NCBI GenBank assembly: GCA_046050405.1
Contig: JBJOPY010000249.1
Coordinates: 1-6,305, forward strand
Reading direction: 5' to 3'
Length of the DNA stretch: 6,305 nucleotides
Origin: JADKCL01 sp046050405
GTDB taxonomy: Bacteria; Bacteroidota; Bacteroidia; J057; JADKCL01
The notes beneath the pieces are model-generated. The model did not search any database. It worked only from the letters and a program-made list of their open reading frames with translations, and had not been told where the DNA came from. Every line of letters begins with the position of its first letter. Positions within the stretch are counted from its first letter, which is position 1. Position numbers and translations under genes: made by a program. This document shows positions 1-4,671 of the stretch, piece after piece.

Positions 1-801
1 GAAACCACCCGTCGTGGCGCGAAGCCCTTCCTCGCACCGGAGACACTCACGGACGAGTGGGGTACGGTCGTGCGCTCCGGCATCCATACCTATGGCGACA
101 CGGTCCACCTGTTCATCGAGCGGAAAAACTACCAGGGCCCGTTCATGCCCGGGTACAAGGAGTGGAAAAGCACCTACAACCCTGTCGAGGTGGGGTTGCT
201 GTACGTGGACCACTGTGTCGGAAACGTCGATTGGGGGCAAATGAACACCTGGGCTGCGTTTTACCGCGACGTGATGGGCTTCTCGCAGCTGATCTCATTT
301 GACGACAAGGATATCAGCACGGAGTATAGCGCCCTCATGAGCAAGGTGATGGCCAACGGCAACATGCGGGTCAAGTTCCCGATCAATGAGCCTGCCAAGG
401 GCAAGAAAAAAAGCCAGATCGAGGAGTACATCCAGTTTTACCAGGGAGCCGGTGTGCAGCATATCGCCGTCGCGACGGATGACATCATCGGCACGATCAC
501 GGCCCTGCGCCGGCGCGGGGTCGAGTTTCTGGAGGTGCCTGACAACTACTACGGCCCGGAGCTGATGGAGCGGGTGGGGAAGATCGATGAGCGCATAGAA
601 GACCTCAAGAACCTGCGCATCCTCGTGGACCGCGATGAGGATGGCTATCTCCTCCAGCTCTTCACAAAGCCCGTCGAGGACCGCCCAACCTTGTTTTTCG
701 AGATCATCCAGCGCAAAGGGGCCACCAGTTTCGGCAAGGGCAACTTCAAGGCCTTGTTTGAAGCCATCGAAAGGGAGCAGGATCTGCGGGGGAATCTCTG
801 A
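1..801 (+). CDS. hpd: 4-hydroxyphenylpyruvate dioxygenase, 5'-truncated by window edge
   Basis: This enzyme converts 4-hydroxyphenylpyruvate and O2 to homogentisate and CO2, the second step of tyrosine catabolism, in the cytosol with a non-haem Fe(II). The frame is open from base 1 with no start codon, so the visible 266 residues are the C-terminal part of a protein usually about 350-390 residues long; roughly 100 N-terminal residues lie outside. The three iron ligands of the 2-His-1-Glu facial triad are visible: His in VDHCVGNV (codon 71, bases 211-213), His in GVQHIAV (codon 154, bases 460-462) and Glu in FFEIIQRKGA (codon 234, bases 700-702). The C-terminal segment FGKGNFKALFEAIEREQ is the typical gating-helix region over the active site. 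The reading frame is intact to TGA at 799-801, and a strong hairpin follows 20 nt later. No homogentisate dioxygenase follows downstream; any operon partner would be to the left of the window. Confidence 0.96.
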   Translation, partial: ETTRRGAKPFLAPETLTDEWGTVVRSGIHTYGDTVHLFIERKNYQGPFMPGYKEWKSTYNPVEVGLLYVDHCVGNVDWGQMNTWAAFYRDVMGFSQLISFDDKDISTEYSALMSKVMANGNMRVKFPINEPAKGKKKSQIEEYIQFYQGAGVQHIAVATDDIIGTITALRRRGVEFLEVPDNYYGPELMERVGKIDERIEDLKNLRILVDRDEDGYLLQLFTKPVEDRPTLFFEIIQRKGATSFGKGNFKALFEAIEREQDLRGNL

Positions 802-821
802 AGACCAGGCCGCAAGGGACG

Positions 822-855
822 ATGGAAAACCCAGCCCCAGGGCTGGGTTTTCCAT
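822..855 (+). terminator. Rho-independent terminator after the HPPD gene (possibly bidirectional)
   Basis: A perfect 15-bp inverted repeat (822-836 with 841-855) encloses a 4-nt CCAG loop and starts 20 nt after the HPPD stop codon. The stem has an A4 run on the left and a T4 run on the right next to a GGCTGGG core, so either strand could present a U-rich 3' arm. No U-tract continues beyond the stem, which is the weak point of the call. Confidence 0.75.
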
Positions 856-979
856 TGAGCACTCCCCCACCCCATCCGACCGCTGGGGATCGCCAGGCGT
901 TTCCCTTGGAGACCATGGCAATGCCGTCGTAATCGCTAGACGAGGAGACCAGCGCATTCAGGACCGCATGGAACCTGAG

Positions 980-1069
980 TATTCCGGCCGAGACTGTACC
1001 GGTCATCCCGGCGGATGCTGTACCACCTTTTAGGGTTGGTGGCTGACATTCCGGCAGATGGTGTACCAC
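980..1069 (-). repeat. Three imperfect 23-nt direct repeats
   Basis: Three copies of a degenerate 23-nt unit lie at 980-1002, 1004-1026 and 1047-1069. On the minus strand each has the pattern GGTACA, a variable middle, then CCGG(A/G)AT. Compared by eye, the copies at 1004 and 1047 match at 20 of 23 positions, and those at 980 and 1047 at 16 of 23. Spacing between copy starts is 24 and 43 nt, so it is not a regular tandem array or a CRISPR. Confidence 0.7.
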
Positions 1070-1105
1070 TTATGGAGAGTTTCATTGGTCGTGGGGAATG
1101 TCAGC
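980..1105. mobile_element. Possible relic of an insertion-sequence end (IS21-like)
   Basis: The cluster combines three directly repeated 23-nt units with an 11-bp inverted repeat (GCTGACATTCC at 1042-1052 and its complement at 1095-1105). IS21-family elements are known to carry several direct copies of a transposase-binding unit inside their ends, and the minus-strand pattern with repeated GGTACA and CCGGAAT resembles such ends as I remember them. There is no istA or istB reading frame and no target-site duplication that I can identify, so if this is an IS21 trace it is a solo or decayed end. It could instead be a regulatory or unclassified intergenic repeat. Confidence 0.33.
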
Positions 1106-1140
1106 TGCTTTCCCTGCAGACGCGCACTGCCTGAAATGAA

Positions 1141-1168
1141 CTAGCCTTCCCCGTACAGGGAAGGCTAG
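1141..1168 (-). terminator. Terminator hairpin downstream of the YceI lipoprotein gene
   Basis: A perfect 11-bp inverted repeat (CTAGCCTTCCC at 1141-1151 with its complement at 1158-1168) has a 6-nt loop. On the minus strand it begins about 32 nt after the lipoprotein stop codon and is followed by the T-rich TTCATTTC, as expected for a Rho-independent terminator of that gene. Confidence 0.7.
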
Positions 1169-1199
1169 CCATTCAAGGACGCTCCAAGAACAGGGTTCC

Positions 1200-1847
1200 C
1201 TAGTTCTTGGTGGCCTTTAGCGTGACCTTGTAGTCAATGTTGTCGCCGATGACCTTGTCGCCGATGGCACCTGAGAGTCCAGATCCATAGGTCACACCCC
1301 AGTCGTTGCGATTGATGCTGAAGGAAGCGCTGGCGGTCAGGTTAGAGCCCTCAATGGTCACCTTGGCAGGAAACTCAATGTTCTTCGTTTGATCCTTGAT
1401 CGTCAGGTTGCCTTTGATCATGTGGGTCGTGCTGTCGGTCTTCAGTTCGGAGGAACCGGTGACCTCAAACTTGGAAACCGGGAATTTCTCGGCATCGAAG
1501 AAGTCCGGGGACATCAGGTGACCCGCCAGTTTTGCAGCATCTTCGGGTTTACCGCCACGTTCTTCGATCGTCTTCATGTCAATGGCGAAGTTGCCAGCAG
1601 TGACATTGCCATTGTCCACGGACAGGCTGCCTTCGGTGAGCTTGATCACACCGGTGTGACCGTAGGCCAGTTTCGAGCCATGCCACTCTACTTCACTGGT
1701 GGCAGGGTCAACCTTGAAGGTGGCAGCGGTGGGCGCTGCCGTGGCCACGGAATCAGCTGCGGTGGCTGTGGTGGGAGTGGAACCGCCGCAGGAGGCGAGG
1801 ATCAAAATCGCCATTGCGGAAAACAAAAAGTACTTCAGCGTTTTCAT
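1200..1847 (-). CDS. YceI-family lipoprotein
   Basis: A 215-residue protein made of a lipoprotein signal peptide and one YceI domain. Residues 1-19 are a short basic start (MKTLK) and a hydrophobic core ending in the lipobox LASC, with Cys20 as the predicted lipidated residue. A Thr/Ala-rich linker (about 22-42) follows, then the YceI domain from about residue 43 to the end. Family hallmarks are visible: HLMSPDFFDAEKFP (110-123), GNLTIKDQTK (146-155), the INRNDWGVTYGSG segment (178-190) and the closing IGDNIDYKVTLKA (200-212). YceI proteins have a lipocalin-like beta-barrel that binds a polyisoprenoid or other amphipathic lipid, and here it would sit on the outer membrane facing the periplasm or the surface. 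No acidic or lysine export signal follows the Cys, which slightly favours a periplasm-facing position. The frame is open upstream to 1949, but ATG at 1845-1847 is chosen because the signal peptide starts there and because the upstream starts lie in or before the predicted promoter. The leader is A/T-rich with no Shine-Dalgarno, usual in Bacteroidota. The exact ligand is unknown. Confidence 0.92.
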   Translation of the reverse strand: MKTLKYFLFSAMAILILASCGGSTPTTATAADSVATAAPTAATFKVDPATSEVEWHGSKLAYGHTGVIKLTEGSLSVDNGNVTAGNFAIDMKTIEERGGKPEDAAKLAGHLMSPDFFDAEKFPVSKFEVTGSSELKTDSTTHMIKGNLTIKDQTKNIEFPAKVTIEGSNLTASASFSINRNDWGVTYGSGLSGAIGDKVIGDNIDYKVTLKATKN

Positions 1848-1888
1848 ACGATAAATTAGGTTTAAAAATCGAATTTTAAGATTGCTTG

Positions 1889-1920
1889 CAAATGTATCAC
1901 CGTATTCATGCACCTGCATA
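1889..1920 (-). promoter_or_regulatory. Predicted Bacteroidota-type promoter of the YceI lipoprotein gene
   Basis: On the minus strand, TACATTTG (1896-1889) matches the -7 element TAnnTTTG perfectly. It is preceded, after a 20-nt spacer, by TATG (1920-1917), three of four matches to the -33 TTTG. Transcription would start at about 1880-1885, giving a leader of about 35 nt that is A/T-rich. This supports the start at 1847, since the alternative ATG at 1919 overlaps the -33 element. Confidence 0.5.
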
Positions 1921-1958
1921 CGACTTAACAAGAATCGCAAGTCCTTCACATCGACCTA

Positions 1959-1986
1959 ACGGAATGGCCTCCCAAGGAGGATCCGT
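1959..1986 (-). terminator. Weak terminator-like hairpin after the acidic hypothetical gene
   Basis: On the minus strand, 4 nt after the stop of the 1991-2722 gene, ACGGA and CCTCC pair with GGAGG and TCCGT in two short stems separated by an asymmetric bulge (1982-1986 with 1959-1963; 1976-1980 with 1968-1972). There is no clear U-tract, so read-through into the lipoprotein gene is possible. Confidence 0.33.
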
Positions 1987-1990
1987 CTGC

Positions 1991-2722
1991 TCAAATCTCA
2001 GCCTTGAAGGCATCGCACAGCAGGCGATACAATGCACAATGCAACTCTGGCAGTGCACTACCCTCGAGCAAGGCCAGGGTCAGCTTTCCCGGTTTCTCCT
2101 CGGCTTCCCTGAAAAACAGCATCACGGGCGTGAAAATCTCCCGCATTTCACTGTCCTGCCCATGGTTACCGATCTGAATCAATTGCTTCAAAGGAGCCTC
2201 GATGGCCTTCATGTGCTGGATGAATGGCTCGTAGATCTCGAGCTCCTCCTGGTATTCCTCCTCGTCTGCAAGGAGAAATTCGTACAAGAAATCCTCGAGA
2301 TCGGGCTCTGTGTCTGCGAGTTTACACCCCTGGATGTACACGAGGACATTCAGCAACTCCGTGCCACGGTCGGCGGTGGCGTCTTCGATCTCCATCCACT
2401 GAGGCGATTCGAAGACCTCTGGATCCTCATCCAGCTCACTGAGCAACCGGACCACACAAAGGTCGATGAGGTATTCCCGCAACTCCTCGAACGCAGGAAA
2501 CCCGTCCATCACCAGATCGGCCTTTTCAAATATGCCAATCCCAAGCCCCTCCTGTTCCAAAAGCGCTGCCAGTGCCGCCTTCAGTTCCTCGGTCCCTTCT
2601 AACCTGGGAGCCGCCAGAACCTCCGTCCAGCTGTGAAAGGGGGCCGAAGCCGCCTTTGCGCTTGCCCCCCAGCCGTAGGCCTCCACCATCGTCTGCCCCA
2701 ATCCTGAAAATGTCTTGCTCAT
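1991..2722 (-). CDS. Acidic helical protein of unknown function
   Basis: I do not recognise this 243-residue protein. It has no signal peptide, no transmembrane segment and no cysteine or histidine cluster suggesting a metal site, so a cytosolic location is likely. It is strongly acidic, with runs such as LSELDEDPEVFE (95-106), DTEPDLEDF (137-145) and ADEEEYQEELEIYEPF (152-167), and reads as mainly alpha-helical: leucine- and alanine-rich helices at about 44-60, 79-96, 120-133, 143-183 and 213-240. The start is ATG at 2720-2722 because AAGGTGA lies 8 nt upstream as a good Shine-Dalgarno; a GTG at 2729-2731 is in frame but overlaps that site. It is divergent from the 2864 gene across 141 nt with promoters both ways, and it is followed by the lipoprotein gene on the same strand 143 nt further on. 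The intact long frame and clear translation signals argue for a real gene; no function can be assigned. Confidence 0.82.
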   Translation of the reverse strand: MSKTFSGLGQTMVEAYGWGASAKAASAPFHSWTEVLAAPRLEGTEELKAALAALLEQEGLGIGIFEKADLVMDGFPAFEELREYLIDLCVVRLLSELDEDPEVFESPQWMEIEDATADRGTELLNVLVYIQGCKLADTEPDLEDFLYEFLLADEEEYQEELEIYEPFIQHMKAIEAPLKQLIQIGNHGQDSEMREIFTPVMLFFREAEEKPGKLTLALLEGSALPELHCALYRLLCDAFKAEI

Positions 2723-2726
2723 CTGC

Positions 2727-2734
2727 TTCACCTT
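2727..2734 (-). promoter_or_regulatory. Ribosome binding site that sets the start at 2722
   Basis: Minus-strand AAGGTGAA, with 8 nt between AAGG and the ATG, is a good Shine-Dalgarno match. It decides between the ATG at 2722 and the in-frame GTG at 2731, which lies inside it. Such a site is uncommon in Bacteroidota, where most leaders lack one. Confidence 0.55.
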
Positions 2735-2744
2735 AGTTTTGCAG

Positions 2745-2775
2745 CGAAGATAGCCATTGGATCACAAACAGAAAA
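2745..2775 (-). promoter_or_regulatory. Predicted promoter of the acidic hypothetical gene
   Basis: Minus-strand TATCTTCG (2752-2745) matches TAnnTTTG except for one base, and a 19-nt spacer separates it from TTTT (2775-2772), a partial -33 element. Transcription from about 2740 would give a leader of about 18 nt that includes the Shine-Dalgarno. Confidence 0.42.
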
Positions 2776-2819
2776 TTTCTAAATGTCCTTCGATCCATGC
2801 TCGATTTTGATTATGTCCA

Positions 2820-2851
2820 TTTTATAGTGATATTGGCTCGAAATAATTTTG
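2820..2851 (+). promoter_or_regulatory. Predicted promoter of the 446-residue repeat protein gene
   Basis: TAATTTTG (2844-2851) is a perfect TAnnTTTG -7 element; 20 nt upstream is TTTT (2820-2823), a partial -33 element. The box ends only 12 nt before the ATG at 2864, so the leader would be roughly 5-10 nt and could hardly hold a normal ribosome binding site. Confidence 0.45.
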
Positions 2852-2863
2852 ACACCTAAAGAT

Positions 2864-4204
2864 ATGTCCCAGAAAGAAGAAAGCCCGGAGGCGTGGGAGC
2901 GTGAGCCTGCACTCGGAGAGAACGCCCAGAATTCGCCGGAAACACCCACCGACCCTGATGCCAAGGTGGCACCCTCTCCCCTGCCAGCCGAAAAACCGGT
3001 TGACGCTGAGGAGAACACCCCACCTATCGCCGAGCCAGCAATAACGTCCCTGGCAAATTCAACAACTTCCCCCAGCCCTGGACCAGTCGCCGCCGAAGTG
3101 GTGCGCCCTGCCACTCCAGAGCCACCATCGACTCCTGCCGCCCCGGGTGCCATGGCCACGGTCACCACCCGCCGTCCGGCTGTGACCAAACCCCCAACCC
3201 AAGCCATAAATGCGAAGCATGCCGAGCGTCTCGCGGAGGTCGAAGCAAAGAAAGCGGAGAGACTGGCAGCAATACAGGCTGCGGCGGAGGTTCGTGCCAT
3301 GAAGCTAGCCGAGAGCCAAGCCGCCATGGCGGCCAAGAAAGCCGAGCGTCTGGCCACGATGAAGGCAGAGGCTGATGCCAGGGCGGAGCGAATGGCAGCC
3401 ATCAAAGCCGCCAATGATGCCAAGAAGGCGGCGATGTTCGCGAGCTCCAAACCTTCCGGCCCACCCAAAATGGACAGCAAGCCCAATCCCGCTGCAAAAC
3501 CGTCTTCCACACCGAAGGCTGAAGCTCCGGTTGCCGCTCCTGCTGCCATCCCCTTCGTACTCGGCTTGGCGGTTCAGCTGGACCGCAATTGGGACCAGGT
3601 CCTGCAAGCCGCCCTCAAGAATGCCTCGGCTTCGGCCACCCAACAACTGGAGGGAATGCTGAAGATCGACAGTGCCGTGGAGCAGAACCTCCGCCGTACC
3701 GTGGAAAACGAGAAACGCAAGCTCATGCGCGTCTTGGGCATGGCCGTTTCAACTGCACTTTCGAGGCTGATCGAGCCCAGCGACCTGGCATTCGATGTGT
3801 TGAACCTCGATGCGAATGGCGACCGCCTGGCCATTCCCACGAAGACTCTCTCCGCGAATCCAATGCTGCGTACCCGCCTGCAAGCGCAGTACCGGGACCT
3901 GGTGGGGATGATCGGAGCGAACCCCTCCCCCATCCAGCATTTCGGACTGAAAAACAACGAAATCATCCTCGCGTTCGGGGATTCACTGGCGGGAAACCAC
4001 TTCCTGAGCGGCACCTTCAAATTGGTGATCGATTTCGGGAATGCCGGCGCGAGCACCGTCCACCAGGACTTCCACATCTTCGCCAAGAACGGCAAGTCGA
4101 TGGGGTCTCAGCTGAAAATCAGTTTCATGCATGACCTTCTTGGAGGCAACTATTCAGGAAAACTTGATGCAGATTTCCCCGTCGAGAGGAAGAAAGAAGG
4201 ATAA
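2864..4204 (+). CDS. Three-part protein: disordered Pro-rich N-terminus, Ala/Lys/Glu helical repeat, unknown C-terminal domain
   Basis: I do not recognise a family for this 446-residue protein. Residues 1-115 are Pro-, Ala-, Glu- and Thr-rich and probably disordered, acidic at first and then neutral to basic. Residues 116-193 form a highly charged Ala-rich helix in which the motif (K/R)AERLA recurs in exact or degenerate form at 119, 130, 144, 159, 173 and 188. Residues 194-229 are a Pro/Ser/Lys/Ala linker. Residues 230-446 look globular: helices to about 355 (including NLRRTVENEKRKLMRVLGMA, 275-294), then probable beta-strands such as EIILAFGD (366-373) and FKLVIDFG (385-392) up to residue 438. 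There is no signal peptide or membrane anchor, so it is probably cytosolic; the layout recalls linker proteins in which a long helix holds two ends apart, but the helix is not like a heptad coiled coil. ATG 2864 is chosen over an in-frame TTG at 2849 because that TTG lies inside the -7 promoter box. Its stop is only 11 nt before the promoter of the next small gene. Confidence 0.85.
   Translation: MSQKEESPEAWEREPALGENAQNSPETPTDPDAKVAPSPLPAEKPVDAEENTPPIAEPAITSLANSTTSPSPGPVAAEVVRPATPEPPSTPAAPGAMATVTTRRPAVTKPPTQAINAKHAERLAEVEAKKAERLAAIQAAAEVRAMKLAESQAAMAAKKAERLATMKAEADARAERMAAIKAANDAKKAAMFASSKPSGPPKMDSKPNPAAKPSSTPKAEAPVAAPAAIPFVLGLAVQLDRNWDQVLQAALKNASASATQQLEGMLKIDSAVEQNLRRTVENEKRKLMRVLGMAVSTALSRLIEPSDLAFDVLNLDANGDRLAIPTKTLSANPMLRTRLQAQYRDLVGMIGANPSPIQHFGLKNNEIILAFGDSLAGNHFLSGTFKLVIDFGNAGASTVHQDFHIFAKNGKSMGSQLKISFMHDLLGGNYSGKLDADFPVERKKEG
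3218..3442 (+). repeat. Coding repeat for (K/R)AERLA helical units
   Basis: This segment encodes residues 119-193 of the 446-residue protein. Near-identical DNA stretches such as AAGAAAGC(C/G)GAG recur, for example at about 3249 and 3337, which points to internal duplication rather than chance composition. The protein motif starts are spaced 11, 14, 15, 14 and 15 residues apart. Confidence 0.6.
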
Positions 4205-4215
4205 AAAGAAAAAAG

Positions 4216-4247
4216 TTTGGGATTCATCGCCAGGGCTTCTATCTTTG
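4216..4247 (+). promoter_or_regulatory. Near-ideal Bacteroidota promoter of the 53-residue protein gene
   Basis: TTTG (4216-4219), a 20-nt spacer and TATCTTTG (4240-4247) match both elements of the Bacteroidota consensus without a mismatch. Transcription would start near 4252, leaving a leader of about 16 nt before ATG 4268. This is the best promoter in the window and indicates that the small gene is transcribed by itself. Confidence 0.72.
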
Positions 4248-4267
4248 CCCCCTCGAATAGCAAGGAC

Positions 4268-4429
4268 ATGGGAACAAGTGTTACAACAAAAAAATTGAAT
4301 CTTCAGGGCCGTGCCGCCAGAAGGCGCCAAATGCTGAAGGTGAATCCTCCGGTCGTCATTCGCAAGCCAACACTGGAGGAGCAAAACCGCTCAGTGATCG
4401 CTGCGATCGAAGCCAAAATGAAATCCTGA
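4268..4429 (+). CDS. Small, very basic protein of unknown function (53 residues)
   Basis: No family is recognised. The protein has 12 Lys/Arg and 3 Glu, a net charge of about +9. An Arg/Lys-rich first half (KKLNLQGRAARRRQMLK, 8-24) is followed by a Pro/Val stretch (NPPVVIRKP, 26-34) and a probable amphipathic helix (LEEQNRSVIAAIEAKMK, 36-52). It has no hydrophobic segment. The basic character suggests binding to nucleic acid or to the ribosome, but that is only inference. The start at 4268 follows from the promoter at 4216-4247: an upstream in-frame TTG at 4217 lies inside the -33 element. An AAGGA is present but only 1 nt from the ATG, too close to act as a normal Shine-Dalgarno. A strong promoter before it and a strong terminator after it support a real, separately expressed gene, although short frames are always uncertain. 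Confidence 0.72.
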   Translation: MGTSVTTKKLNLQGRAARRRQMLKVNPPVVIRKPTLEEQNRSVIAAIEAKMKS

Positions 4430-4448
4430 TAGCAGGGTTTATAGAGCT

Positions 4449-4482
4449 GAAGGATCCGTCTCTTCGAAGAGACGGATTCTTC
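4449..4482 (+). terminator. Long palindromic Rho-independent terminator
   Basis: A 15-bp stem around a 4-nt TCGA centre pairs 4449-4463 with 4468-4482, with a single G-U wobble (4453 with 4478). Its central 24 nt (4454-4477) are a perfect palindrome. T-rich sequence (TTCTTCTTGTGTTG) runs through its end, and it starts 19 nt after the small gene's stop codon. Confidence 0.82.
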
Positions 4483-4582
4483 TTGTGTTGAATCGTTAGG
4501 GATCAGCAGCGCGCCCATTATGGCAATTTCAGGATGTTCCCCGGAGCTTGAATTCCAGCATCCAGCGGACAAGGAACGATGC

Positions 4583-4601
4583 GAGGAATGATGGATTCCT
4601 C
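4583..4601 (-). terminator. Weak hairpin downstream of the symporter gene
   Basis: GAGGAAT (4583-4589) pairs with ATTCCTC (4595-4601) around a 5-nt loop, about 70 nt past the symporter stop on the minus strand. There is no U-tract, so it is only a possible terminator. The 189 nt between the palindromic terminator and the symporter stop hold nothing else I can name. Confidence 0.2.
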
Positions 4602-4671
4602 CTCATGGCCAGATCAATGGATCGATCACAAACGACCAGTCCTCCATGCGGCAGGTACCGTGGACCGTGCA

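Larger units (their letters stand above)
856..1140. other. Intergenic stretch without a supported gene, containing degenerate repeats
   Basis: Between the HPPD terminator and the YceI terminator there is no reading frame that I can support as a gene; the frames open here are short or are continuations of antisense frames across HPPD. Bases 856-975 show no recognisable structure. Bases 980-1105 hold the direct and inverted repeats described separately. The rest, to 1140, shows nothing I can name. Confidence 0.6.

Noticed and set aside
295..957. A 220-codon minus-strand open frame opposite HPPD
   Set aside because: It is antisense to a clearly conserved enzyme with all metal ligands, its translation resembles no family, and it runs through a terminator hairpin. 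High GC content explains the long open shadow frame.
980..1069. CRISPR-like array
   Set aside because: There are only three degenerate units with starts 24 and 43 nt apart, no constant-length spacers and no cas genes.
1848..1949. Longer version of the YceI protein with 34 extra N-terminal residues
   Set aside because: The extension would place the lipoprotein signal peptide internally, and its start codons lie in or upstream of the predicted promoter.
2779..3549. A 256-codon minus-strand frame with many Ala/Ser/Gly residues that looks membrane-like
   Set aside because: It is the antisense of the Ala/Lys/Glu-rich repeat and Pro-rich region; the low-complexity hydrophobic look is a by-product of the sense codons. 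It also crosses the divergent promoter region.
3574..4095. A 173-codon minus-strand frame opposite the C-terminal domain region
   Set aside because: It is antisense to the 446-residue protein, without start signals, and shows the Arg/Ser/Pro-rich composition typical of shadow frames.
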